DNA from: Beijerinckiaceae bacterium
GTDB lineage: Bacteria > Pseudomonadota > Alphaproteobacteria > Rhizobiales > Beijerinckiaceae
Assembly: GCA_009773635.1 (NCBI GenBank)
Contig: WSYC01000017.1
Location: 1 to 64,000 of the forward strand
Direction of reading: 5' to 3'
DNA: 64,000 bases
This document shows, piece after piece, positions 7,634 to 17,145 of the stretch; position 1 is the first letter of the stretch; the number at the start of each line of letters is the position of its first letter. Under the pieces are notes generated by a model. That model was given only the letters and a program-made list of their open reading frames with translations, made no database searches and was not told the DNA's origin. The position numbers and the translations under genes were made by a program.

Positions 7634-9039
7634 TCAGGGCTCAAGCCTGATGATGTCATCCGGCCCGAGATAATCGCCGCATTGCACTTCGACGATCTCG
7701 ACATTGGCCGTGCCGATATTTTCAAGCCGGTGGACGGTGCCGGCGGGAATATAGGTCGACTGGCTGGGGCCGAGCGTGCTCACGCTTTCGCCGTTCGTCA
7801 CGCGGGCTTCGCCGGTGACCACGACCCAATGCTCCGAGCGCCGCGCGTGTTTTTGCAAGGAAAGCCGCCCGCCGGGGTAGATCACGATGCGGTTGACGAG
7901 AAAACCGGGCGCGCGTTCCAGTTCCTGATGCCATCCCCAGGGGCGGTGGACGCGGGCATGCGTGGTGGCCTCGCCGCGGCCCTGTTTCTTCAGGGCTTCG
8001 ACGATGCCCTTGACCTCGCCGGTGCGGGCCTTGTCCGCCACCAGAACCGCGTCATGGGTCGCGACAACCACGATATCCCGGACGCCGAGCAGTGCGACAT
8101 GCTGGTTTTCGCTGGCGGCATAGCTTGCGTGTGTATCGAAGAAGGCGACGTCACCATGCGCCGCATTGTCGTTCGCATCGCGCGGACTGATGGCCCAGAG
8201 GGCATCCCAGCCGCCGATATCGGACCAGCCGAAATCCCCGGCAATGACGGCGGCATTCGTCGTCTTTTCCATCACGGCATAATCGAAAGAGATTTTCTTT
8301 GCCGCGAGAAATGCCGTTTCGTCGAGAACCGGCACACCGAGGTCACTGGACGCGCTCCGGAGCGCAGTGCGGATGGCCTCGACGCTTCCCGCATCACCTG
8401 CTGCGTATTCGCCGATCACGACATCCGGGCGGAACAGGAAGTTCCCGGAATTCCACAGATATCCCTTGGCGATGTAGCTGACGGCGGTTTCAAGGTCGGG
8501 TTTCTCGACGAAGCGGGCGACCTTGTTGGCCTTGCCCTCAAGCGGTGCGCCGGGCGCGATATAGCCGTAGCCGGTGGCGGGGCTCGTCGGCACGATCCCG
8601 AAGGTGACGATGGCGCCGCTCTGCGCGGCCGCCCGCCCGTCCGCGACGGCCTGCCGGAAACCGGCGGGATCGAGCACCATGTGGTCTGCCGCAAGGATCA
8701 GCACCAGCGCATCCGGGCTTGCCTCGGCCACGAACAGGCTCGACGCGATGATCGCCGGGCCGGAATCGCGGGCAATCGGCTCCAGCAGGATATCGCAGGG
8801 AATGCCGACCTCGTTCATCTGCCGTTCGACCAGAAAGCGATGCGCCTTGTTGGTGATGACGACCGGCTTGCCGAAAATCACCGGGTCCTGAACCCGGAGC
8901 AGCGTTTCCTGAAAGGTTGAGCGTTCGCCGATGATCGGGCAAACTGCTTCGGAAAGGTCTCGCGGGACGCAGGCCAGAGCCGGGTGCCGGATCCACCGCA
9001 CATGATGACAGGCCGGACGATGGCGGATGGCTGGGGCAT
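7634..9039 (-). pseudogene. manC: Mannose-1-phosphate guanylyltransferase/mannose-6-phosphate isomerase, broken by a one-base frameshift
   Basis: Starting at the ATG at 9037-9039 the product begins with [17 protein letters not shown] and continues to PKQFA, the canonical nucleotidyltransferase signature. The frame is then lost at 8937-8940 in a run of G/C. One added C restores [14 protein letters not shown] and the remaining 430 residues, including LAADH, FVEKP, WNSGNF and a C-terminal cupin (VHRPWGWHQ, SLQKHARRSEHWVVV, IPAGTVHRLEN). The repaired protein would be 468 residues, the usual length. It makes GDP-mannose from mannose-1-phosphate and GTP, feeding both gmd enzymes in this window. Without the repair, translation from the downstream frame would lack the GTP-binding loop. 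Sequencing error and genuine inactivation cannot be told apart here. Confidence 0.88.
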
Positions 9040-9165
9040 GGAGAGAAAAAACCTTGTATCGCAAAGATCGGGTGTGGTTGCCGCTAGCGCAAATCTACCC
9101 GGATTGCCAGTCTATGTGCTTGCGGCCCGCATGCCTCGGCATAGTGCGTGACGCGTTGCATCGCC

Positions 9166-10086
9166 TCATGATGCCGCTTCCGTCATCGGCAGGCCAAGAA
9201 GCGCCTCTGCCGTCGGCAGACCGAGTGCATCATGGAGCCAGCTGACAAAAACGCGCAACGCGGCGCGCTGCCGGCCCGTTGTCGGGAAGACCAGGAAATG
9301 CGCGACATAATCCTGATCGCGGGTCTGACCACCGAGCGGGCGGACAAGGCGACCGCTCAGAAGCTCGCGTTCGGCAAGGCGGGTTGATTCCAATGCAACT
9401 CCCAGCCCTTCAACCGCGGCGGTGATGGCCAGAAAACTCCGATCAAATCGCGCCGCGCGTGGCGGGTTTGCGGCGATGTTGTTGGCGGCAAACCAATCCG
9501 ACCAACGCACTTTCTTGAAATCACTGTCAATCAGCACCTTGTCGAGCAGATCGTCGATCCCTTTGATGGACGCGGCCAGTTGCGGTGAGCACAGCGGGGC
9601 AACCGTTTCCATGCCAAGCGGTACGACAACCACGCCGCCCTGATCGGGCTGGCCATAGACAATATCGGCATCAAACTCATCATTCGGAAAACGGATCGGC
9701 TCGGCACTGGCTGAAAGGCGCACGGTGATATCCGGGTTCTGCTCCATGAAAGCGCCGAGGCGCGGTGTCAGCCATTGTGCGGCAAAGCTTGGCGCAGAAT
9801 GGAGTTTGAGAAGCTGCGGCCCTCTGGAGGTCACCAGTTCCATACCGCGGGTGATTTCCTCAAACCCCCGGCTGACAAAACGCAACAGTGCCTCTCCCTC
9901 CGAACTCAGCCGGACGCCACGTCCGGAGCGGACGAAAAGACTGACGCCGAGCGTCTCCTCCAGTTTGCGCACCGCATGGCTGATGGCGCTGATCGACAGG
10001 TGCAGCTCTTCCGCCGCGGCACGGAAGGAGCGATTTCGGCCGGCAGCCTCGAAGGCGCGCAAGCTCTGGAGCGAGGCGTGATGCAT
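9166..10086 (-). CDS. LysR-family transcriptional regulator (GcvA-like)
   Basis: A 306-residue LTTR. The helix-turn-helix lies at residues about 6-65 (LQSLRAFEAAGRNRSFRAAA, then LSISAISHAVRKLEETLGVS and LFVRSGRGVRLS), and the rest is a periplasmic-binding-protein-like effector domain. The ATG at 10084-10086 places the HTH at the usual distance; an ATG at 10138-10140 would add 18 residues. It is divergent from the split transketolase genes, the usual arrangement for an LTTR controlling its neighbour, with about 120 bases of shared upstream sequence that includes the short palindrome CTTGCAAG. Confidence 0.87.
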   Translation of the reverse strand: MHHASLQSLRAFEAAGRNRSFRAAAEELHLSISAISHAVRKLEETLGVSLFVRSGRGVRLSSEGEALLRFVSRGFEEITRGMELVTSRGPQLLKLHSAPSFAAQWLTPRLGAFMEQNPDITVRLSASAEPIRFPNDEFDADIVYGQPDQGGVVVVPLGMETVAPLCSPQLAASIKGIDDLLDKVLIDSDFKKVRWSDWFAANNIAANPPRAARFDRSFLAITAAVEGLGVALESTRLAERELLSGRLVRPLGGQTRDQDYVAHFLVFPTTGRQRAALRVFVSWLHDALGLPTAEALLGLPMTEAAS

Positions 10087-10209
10087 TCCTATAGTTGATC
10101 TGAATTCAAGAGTCCTTGCAAGTTTTGCGGTTGATTCCATCGGGTGCGCGTCACACTCTGGCAGAAAAGAGAGCAGGGGGGTGATTGCCACCTCTGGAGG
10201 AACGCCATC

Positions 10210-11091
10210 GTGAATCATCCATCGTCGGCCTCGCCTGCGCGCGGCGCCAATGTCAGCCTGCAGGAGCGCGCCTACCGCATCCGCCGCAACGCGCTGCGCA
10301 TGGGTGAGGTGCAGGGGCAGGGCTATATCGCACAAGCGCTCGGCGTCGCCGATGTGCTGGCCGTTTCGTATTTTCATGCGTTGAAATACCGCCCCAACGA
10401 GCCGGAATGGGAGGGGCGGGACCGCTTCCTGCTCTCGATCGGCCACTACGCGATCGCGCTCTATTCGGCGATGATCGAGGCTGGCATCCTGCCGGAGAAC
10501 GAGCTTGAAACCTATGGCGGCGATGACAGCCGCCTGCCGATGTCGGGCATGGCCGCCTATACGCCAGGCATGGAAATCACCGGTGGTTCGCTCGGGCAGG
10601 GGCTCGGCGTCGCGGTCGGGTTCTGCCTCGGGCTGAAGCGCAAGAGCAACCCGGCGTTTGTCTACAATCTCCTGTCCGATGGCGAGCTTGACGAGGGCTC
10701 AACCTGGGAGGCGGCAATGAGCGCCTCCTCGCACAAGCTCGACAACCTCATCGGGATCGTTGACGTCAATCTGATGCAGGCGGACGGGCCTTCGACCTCG
10801 ATCTCCAATTTCGAACCGCTCGGGCCGAAGTTCGAGGCCTTCGGCTGGCATGTGAGCCGGGTGGATGGCAACGATATCCCGGCGCTGATCGCGGCGTTCG
10901 ATGCCGCGCGGGCGCTTCAGGCGCCCAAACCGCGCATCATCATCTGCGATACGAAGATGGCGAAAGGCGTGCCGTTTCTCGAAGCGCGCGAGCGCAATCA
11001 CTTCCTGCGTGTGGAAGCTGACGAATGGGCCAAAGCCCTCGATGTTCTCGACAAGGCCCGCGCGACGGCCATCATCCGGGGTGAGCCGTAA
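10210..11091 (+). CDS. Transketolase, N-terminal (TPP pyrimidine/pyrophosphate-binding) subunit
   Basis: A 293-residue protein equal to the first third of transketolase. It has GSLGQGLGVAVG and then SDGELDEGSTWEA...N, the GDG-x(25-30)-N thiamine-diphosphate/magnesium motif with S in place of the first G. The start is the GTG at 10210, preceded by TGGAGGAA at good spacing; the frame is open a further 22 codons upstream without similarity. It overlaps the C-terminal subunit gene by one base. Two-subunit transketolases of this type act in sugar or modified-sugar metabolism. Regulation by the divergent LysR gene is likely from position. Confidence 0.92.
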   Translation: MNHPSSASPARGANVSLQERAYRIRRNALRMGEVQGQGYIAQALGVADVLAVSYFHALKYRPNEPEWEGRDRFLLSIGHYAIALYSAMIEAGILPENELETYGGDDSRLPMSGMAAYTPGMEITGGSLGQGLGVAVGFCLGLKRKSNPAFVYNLLSDGELDEGSTWEAAMSASSHKLDNLIGIVDVNLMQADGPSTSISNFEPLGPKFEAFGWHVSRVDGNDIPALIAAFDAARALQAPKPRIIICDTKMAKGVPFLEARERNHFLRVEADEWAKALDVLDKARATAIIRGEP

Positions 11092-12119
11092 TGACAAAAC
11101 TGTCGAAATATACGCCCCGCCAGGTGAAGCTCGGCCCGAACGGCGAACCACTGAAGACATCCGCGATGATCGCCTCGATTGCCGGGCCCGACCAGCGGAC
11201 CGCCCCCGCGCCCTTCGGTCATGCGCTGGTGAAACTTGCGGAAACCCGGCCCGATATCGTCGGGATGACGGCGGATCTTTCGAAATACACTGATCTTTTC
11301 GTGTTTTCGAAAGCCTACCCGGATCGCTTCTACCAGATGGGTATGGCGGAGGCTGTGCTGATGAGCGCCGCCGCCGGCATGGCGCGCGAGGGTTTCACGG
11401 TGTTCGCGACCACCTACGCGGTGTTCGCCTCGCGCAGAGCCTATGACTTCATCTGCATGGCGATTGCGGAGGAGAACCTCAACGTCAAAATCGTCTGCGC
11501 CCTGCCGGGCCTGACCACCGGCTATGGCCCGAGCCATCAGGCGACAGAGGATATCGCGATCTTTCGCGGGCTGCCGAACATGACAATCATCGACCCCTGC
11601 GATGCGCACGAGATCAGCCAGGCGACGGCGGCGATCGTGGAGCACAAGGGGTCGGTCTACATGCGGCTCCTCAGGGGCAACGTGCCGCTGGTGCTCGATG
11701 AATACGGCTACACATTCGAGTTGGGGAAAGCCAAGGTCATCCGCGATGGGCGCGATGTTCTCGTGATTTCCACCGGGTTGATGACCATGCGGGCGCTGGA
11801 AGCCGCCAAGGTGCTCCGGGCTGACAACGTCGATGTCGCCGTGCTGCACGTGCCCACCATCAAGCCGCTCGATACCGCGACGATCCTTGCCGAGGCTAGC
11901 AAGGGCGGGCGGCTCGTTGTAGTGGCTGAGAACCATTCGGTTGTCGGCGGGCTCGGCGAGGCGGTTGCCGGCACCCTCATGCGCGCGGGTGTGACGCCGA
12001 CCTTCCGCCAGATCGGCCTGCCGGACGAGTTTCTCGATGCTGGCGCATTGCCAACGCTGCATGACCGCTACGGCCTATCGACCGAGGCCGTGTGCCGGCA
12101 GATCAAGGGCTGGCTGTAG
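11091..12119 (+). CDS. Transketolase, C-terminal subunit
   Basis: A 342-residue partner of the preceding gene, with the pyrimidine-binding domain (residues about 35-200) and the C-terminal transketolase domain. MGMAEAVLMSAAAGMA carries the glutamate that activates the TPP aminopyrimidine ring; GPSHQATEDIA and MRLLRGN follow, then DVLVISTGLMTMRALEAA in the last domain. The TAATG junction (11089-11093) couples it to the first subunit. Together they transfer a two-carbon unit between sugar phosphates in the cytosol. A similar two-subunit layout is also used for DXP-synthase-like enzymes, but the motifs fit transketolase better. Confidence 0.92.
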   Translation: MTKLSKYTPRQVKLGPNGEPLKTSAMIASIAGPDQRTAPAPFGHALVKLAETRPDIVGMTADLSKYTDLFVFSKAYPDRFYQMGMAEAVLMSAAAGMAREGFTVFATTYAVFASRRAYDFICMAIAEENLNVKIVCALPGLTTGYGPSHQATEDIAIFRGLPNMTIIDPCDAHEISQATAAIVEHKGSVYMRLLRGNVPLVLDEYGYTFELGKAKVIRDGRDVLVISTGLMTMRALEAAKVLRADNVDVAVLHVPTIKPLDTATILAEASKGGRLVVVAENHSVVGGLGEAVAGTLMRAGVTPTFRQIGLPDEFLDAGALPTLHDRYGLSTEAVCRQIKGWL

Positions 12120-12170
12120 TTCCCAGATCGATTCTCCGGGACTTATCCCCGCCGCCTCCGGTGCGCCTAG

Positions 12171-12196
12171 AATTCGCAGGAAATCGCTGCGAATTC
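12171..12196. repeat. Perfect 10-bp inverted repeat between transketolase and tail-fibre-like gene
   Basis: GAATTCGCAG at 12171-12180 pairs exactly with CTGCGAATTC at 12187-12196 around a six-base loop. There is no following T run, so it is not a clear intrinsic terminator. It could act as a stem-loop ending the transketolase transcript, or as an operator, 20 bases before the next ATG. Confidence 0.5.
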
Positions 12197-12216
12197 CCGC
12201 TGCCACAGGAGCCCCC

Positions 12217-13401
12217 ATGACCACGACCCCTAATCTCACCCTGCCTTATCTCGCGGCGGGGCAGGCCCAGAAGCACGTGACGCTCAACGAGAGCCTCCGC
12301 ATGCTCGATGCCCTCGTCCAGCTTTCGGCGGTCTCACGCGCAATTTCGACACCGCCCGCAAGCCCGGCAGAAGGCCATCGCTACATCATCGCGGCCGGGG
12401 CGAGCGGGGTCTGGTCCGGGCACGTTGGCAAGGTCGCCGCGTTCCAGGATGGCGGCTGGATGATCTACGCACCGAAGGAAGGCTGGCTTGTCTATGTCCA
12501 GGACGAGGACAAGCTCTACGCGTTCGACGGCGCGGCCTGGCTGGTCGCGGGCGGTGCAAGCCAGAGCCAGCCGCTTTTCGGTGTCAATGCCACTGCAGAC
12601 ACCACCAACCGGCTGTCGGTTTCTTCTCCGGCAACCCTCTTCAATCACGAGGGCGCCGGGCATCAGCTCAAGCTCAACAAGGCGGCAGCGGCGCAAACCG
12701 CGAGCATCCTGTTCCAGACCGGCTTTTCGGGGCGTGCCGAGATCGGCACGGCGGGCGACGACCTCTTTCGCCTCAAGACCAGTGCGGATGGAGCGACATG
12801 GCGCAATGTGCTGACGGTCGACCAGACCAACGGCAATACCGGTGTCGGAATATCCACGATCTCGATGTCAACCCGCTTCAATGTTGAATCGCCGGACGGG
12901 GGAACCGCGCGGTTTGTCAACGCGGGCGGTGGCGGCGCGGGCGGCGGGGCCGGGCTGCTCACCTACACCTGGGTAACCCCCGTTGCGGCGGGGGACCGCT
13001 TTGGCCAGATCCTGTTTGGATCGCTCTGCGATGGCACGATGCCGGGCGGCGTCAATGCGGCAGGCTTTTCAGCCCACGCCGATGGTGCCTGGACCGTTGG
13101 AAGTTCGCATCCTTCCATGATCCGGTTTGATACCACTCCGAGCGGCGGGGCCGGGCGTGCGGAACGGTTGCGCATCACATCATCCGGCAAGGTAGGGATC
13201 GGAACCACGACGCCCAGCGCGACACTGCACGTCAACGGCGAATTGCGCATCGGAAGCTTTACTGTTGCGGGCCTGCCCTCGGCGTCCACTCTCGGGGCAG
13301 GGGCGGTGGTTTTTGTCTCGAACGAGAGTGGCGGCGCGGTGCTCGCCTTTTCGGACGGCACCAACTGGCGCCGTGTGACGGACCGCGCGATCGTGACCTG
13401 A
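12217..13401 (+). CDS. DUF2793-type phage tail-fibre-like protein
   Basis: A 394-residue protein. Residues 1-120 match the DUF2793 pattern seen in phage and gene-transfer-agent-like loci of alphaproteobacteria (LTLPYLAAGQAQKHVTLNES, GWMIYAPKEGWLVYVQDE). The C-terminal half is glycine-rich, with SSGKVGIGTTTPSATLHVNG, a repeat style typical of tail fibres. No signal peptide is present. The ATG at 12217 follows AGGAG. No other phage structural, lysis or integrase gene lies nearby, so it is a solitary gene. Its role may be in a remnant prophage or host-adapted adhesin; this cannot be decided here. Confidence 0.78.
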   Translation: MTTTPNLTLPYLAAGQAQKHVTLNESLRMLDALVQLSAVSRAISTPPASPAEGHRYIIAAGASGVWSGHVGKVAAFQDGGWMIYAPKEGWLVYVQDEDKLYAFDGAAWLVAGGASQSQPLFGVNATADTTNRLSVSSPATLFNHEGAGHQLKLNKAAAAQTASILFQTGFSGRAEIGTAGDDLFRLKTSADGATWRNVLTVDQTNGNTGVGISTISMSTRFNVESPDGGTARFVNAGGGGAGGGAGLLTYTWVTPVAAGDRFGQILFGSLCDGTMPGGVNAAGFSAHADGAWTVGSSHPSMIRFDTTPSGGAGRAERLRITSSGKVGIGTTTPSATLHVNGELRIGSFTVAGLPSASTLGAGAVVFVSNESGGAVLAFSDGTNWRRVTDRAIVT

Positions 13402-13476
13402 GTGGCCTGATCTGGATCAAACGCCAAGGGCTTGACCTCTCCCCGTCGCGGGGTGAATAACCCTGCAGCGCCGCAT

Positions 13477-13521
13477 GGCTGACTTGGTGTTGGCTGACTT
13501 GGTGCTGAGGGATTTGGTGCT
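13477..13521 (+). repeat. Three tandem 15-bp repeats upstream of the P450 gene
   Basis: Units GGCTGACTTGGTGTT, GGCTGACTTGGTGCT and GAGGGATTTGGTGCT run head to tail and end 12 bases before the P450 start codon. The first two differ at one base, the third at several. Just before them CCCCG-TCG-CGGGG (13441-13453) can form a short hairpin after the tail-fibre-like gene. Whether the repeats bind a regulator or are neutral is unknown. Confidence 0.5.
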
Positions 13522-13533
13522 GCGGGGGCGGAT

Positions 13534-14941
13534 ATGAGTTTTCGGCTCTATACACCGGCAAAGGTGATCGAGGAGCGCGGCGAGGGCTATTTCATCGCGC
13601 CGCACCCGAAGCCGCGTGAGGAGATCCCCGGCCTTCTCGATATTCTCCTCGGCGCACGCCACAGCCTGATCGGCAACTGGACTGTCGATCTCTACAAATC
13701 CGGCATCGATACGCATCGCATCCTCGGCCGGCAGGTGATCTTCGTGAATACCGCCGAGCACATCAAATACGTGATGGTGACCCGGCATTCGAATTTCGAG
13801 CGCAAGAGCCCGCAGATGCGGCGCGCACTCGAAGTGCTGCTGGGCGACGGGCTCTTCATCTCCGAAGGCGAGACCTGGAAAACGCGCCGCCCGCTGGTGG
13901 CGGATATTGTCCACAAGAACCGCGTGCCCGCTTTCGGGCTGACGATGGAAGCGGTGACGCATGCCTTCGCCGAAGGCTGGGCTGCCCGCGCGCCGGGTGA
14001 GGAATTCGAGTTGACTGCCGCGATGGCGGAACTCACCGCCGAAATCATCGCGCAAACCGTGTTCGGCCGCAATCTCGGCTCCGAGGCGGCGCAGCAGGTC
14101 ATCAGCGGCTTCACGCGCTACCAGAAGACGATCGACAACTTCAATCTCGGCTATTTCCTCGGCTGGGATGAGGGTTGGCCGGTGTTTCACGGGCCGGACA
14201 AGCGGCGGTCGGTGAAGATGGTGCATTCGGTGGTCGAGAAGGTCATCACCGATCACCTCGCGGGTGCTGGCGATTCCGGCTCGATGGTGGATTTGCTCAT
14301 CAAGCGCCAGCAGCGCAACCCCGAGCTTGCGCTCGCGCAACGAGGCCGCAACGATCTTCATGGCCGGGCATGAGACGACCGCGACAACGCTGACCTGGGC
14401 GTTCTATTGCCTCGCCAACGCACCCTGGGCCGAGGCGGGCATTCTTGAAGAACTCGACCGTGTGTGTCCGGGCCGTTCACCGACCATCGAGGATGTCGAC
14501 CAGCTCGACTGGTGCCGGGCGGTGGTGCTGGAAACGCTGCGGCTCTACCCGCCGGTGCCGCTGCTGCCCCGGCAGGCGCGCGAGGCCGATATGATCGGCG
14601 ATATCCCGGTGAAGAAGGGCGATCTCGTGATGATCGCGCCGTGGCTGATGCACCGCGCCACCGACCTCTGGGACAAGCCGACGCACTTCATGCCCGAGCG
14701 CTTCGCCGATGGCGTGAAGGCGAACCCGTTCGTGTTTTTCCCCTTCGCGGTAGGGCCGCGCATCTGTCCGGGGATGAATTTCGGGCAATCGGAAGCGGTG
14801 CTCTGCCTCGCCATTCTCGTGCAGAAATTCAAGGTGCGCCCGCGCGCGGGCTATGTCGCCGAACCGGTCTGCCGCCTGACGCTGCGGCCCGACGGCGGGC
14901 TCCCCGTGACGGCGGAACTGCGCCAGAAGGCCGCCGCGTGA
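13534..14941 (+). pseudogene. Cytochrome P450, split by a frameshift
   Basis: The first frame runs from the ATG at 13534 to about 14335 and holds the P450 N-terminal half (SEGETWKTRRPLVADIVHK, the C-helix WxxxR region). The next frame continues with RNEAATIFMAGHETTATTL, the I-helix oxygen-activation motif, then ETLR (K-helix ExxR) and FPFAVGPRICPG with the haem-ligating Cys. The join is in GCGCTCGCGC at 14329-14338; restoring one GC dinucleotide fuses the halves into a 469-residue protein of normal length. P450s insert oxygen into C-H bonds using ferredoxin or flavodoxin electrons; no redox partner lies nearby. The stop (14939-14941) overlaps the GTG of the acyltransferase gene, suggesting a shared lipid-modifying role. 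Real decay and a sequencing indel are both possible. Confidence 0.88.
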
Positions 14942-15819
14942 GCGAGGGGGGGCGCACCGCGGAAGAGCGTCTCCAGCAGGTGCTCTACCGGCTGTTCGGG
15001 TATCTGCCAACGGATTGGGCCTCGGCGATCGGCAGCTTCGCCGTGCGCCGGAACGTGCATCGCAACCGGCCGGAGATTCTGGCCGGGGCGCGGCGCAATC
15101 TCAGGATTCACCGTCCGGAGGCGAGCGAAGCCGAGCTCGATGCCATGATCGAGGCGTTCCTTGATGGTGTCGGCCGCGTCATGGCGGAATACGCGGTCAT
15201 GCCGCGCTTCATTCGCGAGGGGCGGCTCGTGGCGGAGGGCGTCGAAGCGTTCAAAGCTGTGGCCGGCACGCGCCCGATCATCGCTTTTGGCCTGCACACC
15301 GGGAACTGGGAGACCTTCGGCCCGATGTTCCAGCATATCGGCGTGCCGCTGGCTTCGTTCTACATGCCGCCGGCAGGCGCTTTTGACCGGCGGGTGGTGG
15401 AAGAATCGCGCGCTCAGTTCGGGGTCGAACTCCTGAGCCCGGACGCGAAGGGCGTGCGCGACAGCATGCGACTGCTGCGGCAAAATCGCACGGTGATGAT
15501 TTTCCCCGATGAAACGCTGGATGGCCGGGCGCTGGGGCCGTTGTTCGGGCGCGCACCGCACACCAAGGGCAACCTCGCGATTGCGGCCCGCCTTGCCCGT
15601 CACACCGGCGCGGGCTTTGTCGTCTGCCACTCCGAACGCACGGCACCTTGCCGTTTTTCACTGAAATTCGGGGCCTTGTTTGACCTGCCCGACCCCGGCG
15701 GCAAGCCAGATACCCTTGCGGATGTCGCCTTTCTCAACGCGAAAATCGAGCCGATCGTGCAGGCAAACATCCCGCGCTGGTATTTTCTCGACGATTCAAT
15801 CGCGCCATTCGCGGAATAG
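14938..15819 (+). CDS. LpxL/HtrB-like lysophospholipid acyltransferase family protein
   Basis: A 293-residue protein related to lauroyl/myristoyl transferases of lipid A synthesis. FGLHTGNWETFGPM at about residue 120 holds the H-x4-E catalytic motif of the LPLAT superfamily, and MIFPDETLDG plus PHTKGNLAIAARLA match later conserved blocks. The N-terminus lacks a strong membrane helix. The GTG at 14938 overlaps the P450 stop in GTGA; the open frame upstream of it is only the P450 gene read in another frame. No lipid A genes lie nearby, so the acceptor may be another amphiphile, for instance a lipid made by the neighbouring P450, KDSR-like and CDP-alcohol enzymes. Confidence 0.82.
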   Translation: MSEGGRTAEERLQQVLYRLFGYLPTDWASAIGSFAVRRNVHRNRPEILAGARRNLRIHRPEASEAELDAMIEAFLDGVGRVMAEYAVMPRFIREGRLVAEGVEAFKAVAGTRPIIAFGLHTGNWETFGPMFQHIGVPLASFYMPPAGAFDRRVVEESRAQFGVELLSPDAKGVRDSMRLLRQNRTVMIFPDETLDGRALGPLFGRAPHTKGNLAIAARLARHTGAGFVVCHSERTAPCRFSLKFGALFDLPDPGGKPDTLADVAFLNAKIEPIVQANIPRWYFLDDSIAPFAE

Positions 15820-15967
15820 GTGCATCCACCGGCGCAGTTAACAGAGGGTTAGGGCTGTTGCGAATTTGCAGCAGGAATTCGCAAGCGAACCGTATAGGAT
15901 TTCTTTTCGGGTAACGAGTGTGTAGTGAGGTTCCGTCGGGAATCGGCGGATACGTTGGTTGGGTGGG

Positions 15968-17134
15968 ATGCGCGGTATCAAGAGTTCGGGATTTGTTGGC
16001 CTCGGCCTGCTGGGGGTAGCCCTTGCGGGCTGCGCGGCGCTGCCGTCGACCGGTCCGACCTCCGCCGAAGTTGTCACCTCCGCCCAGGAAGGCGAGTTGA
16101 CGCGTTATATCCTGCGCGATGTCGATGAGAGCATCGTCTCGATTCTCTCCACGAGCCGGCAGCAGACCTTCCAGACCAGCTTTGGCGACAATCGCCCGCC
16201 GCCCAGCCAGCGCATCGGCATCGGCGACACCATCAGCGTCACCGTGTGGGAAGCCGCTGCCGGTGGTCTGTTTTCATCCCCGGCGGTCGACCGCAATTCG
16301 ACCGGCGCCCGCTCCGCCAATATCCCCGAGCAGGTCGTTGCGCGCGACGGCTCCGTGACCGTTCCCTACGCCGGCCGCATCTCGGTCGTCGGACTGACGA
16401 CGCCGGATGTCGAGCGCCGCATCGTCGAGAAGCTCACCGGCAAGGCGATCGAGCCGCAGGTGCTGGTGACGGTGCCGCAGGGGCTTTCCAATTCCGTGAC
16501 GGTTCTGGGCGAAGTCACGAGCGGTGCCCGTGTCCCGCTTTCCGTGCGTGGCGAACGCGTGCTGGACGTGATCGCCATGGCCGGCGGCGTTCGCGCTGCG
16601 GCACATGAAACCTTCGTCACCTTGCAGCGCAACGGGCGCACGGTCGCGGTGCCGATGCAGCGCCTCATCGCCAATGCTTCCGAAAACATCTACGCGCATC
16701 CGAGGGATGTGATCACCGTCGTGCGCGATCCGCAGACTTTCTCGGTCTTCGGTGCTGCCGGCCGCAATGCGGTCGTGCCGTTCGAGGCCGCAGGCATCAC
16801 GCTGGAGCAGGCCATCGCGAAGGCTGGCGGCCTGATCGACTCGCGTTCCGACCCCTATGGCGTCTTCCTGCTGCGGTTTGAGAGCCAGGATGTCGCGCGC
16901 CAGCTTGACCCGAACTTCAAGGCCGCCGCGCGTGACACGCGGGTGCCGGTGATCTACCGCCTCAATCTGCGGGATCCGCGCTCCTATTTCCTCGCGCAGA
17001 CAATCAATATTCGCAATCGCGACATGATCTACGTCGCCAATGCCCCGCTGAATGAAGTGCAGAAGGTGCTGCAGATCTTCCAGGCAGCGTCCAGCTCGGT
17101 CACGGCGGCTGCGATCGCGGCTCCGGTCTTCTAA
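15968..17134 (+). CDS. Outer-membrane polysaccharide export lipoprotein (OPX family, CtrA/BexD/KpsD type)
   Basis: A 388-residue lipoprotein. The N-terminal signal ends in the lipobox LAGC at about residue 20. Residues about 70-170 hold the polysaccharide-export domain with RIGIGDTISVTVWEA, followed by two SLBB-type domains (VTVLGEVTSGARVPL and TFSVFGAAGRNAVVP). Such proteins form the outer-membrane channel that works with KpsE-type periplasmic adaptors and a KpsMT ABC transporter, all encoded at 34.7-38.8 kb here. Start chosen at the ATG 15968; a TTG nine bases upstream is also in frame. It is followed after 11 bases by the SDR gene. Confidence 0.9.
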   Translation: MRGIKSSGFVGLGLLGVALAGCAALPSTGPTSAEVVTSAQEGELTRYILRDVDESIVSILSTSRQQTFQTSFGDNRPPPSQRIGIGDTISVTVWEAAAGGLFSSPAVDRNSTGARSANIPEQVVARDGSVTVPYAGRISVVGLTTPDVERRIVEKLTGKAIEPQVLVTVPQGLSNSVTVLGEVTSGARVPLSVRGERVLDVIAMAGGVRAAAHETFVTLQRNGRTVAVPMQRLIANASENIYAHPRDVITVVRDPQTFSVFGAAGRNAVVPFEAAGITLEQAIAKAGGLIDSRSDPYGVFLLRFESQDVARQLDPNFKAAARDTRVPVIYRLNLRDPRSYFLAQTINIRNRDMIYVANAPLNEVQKVLQIFQAASSSVTAAAIAAPVF

Positions 17135-17145
17135 GGGCGAGGGGA

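Noticed and set aside
7496-8920. Open frame of about 474 codons on the plus strand
   Set aside because: Antisense to manC, whose family motifs are unambiguous.
14464-14937. Upstream extension of the acyltransferase
   Set aside because: This is the P450 coding region read in another frame; the GTG at 14938 fits the family start.
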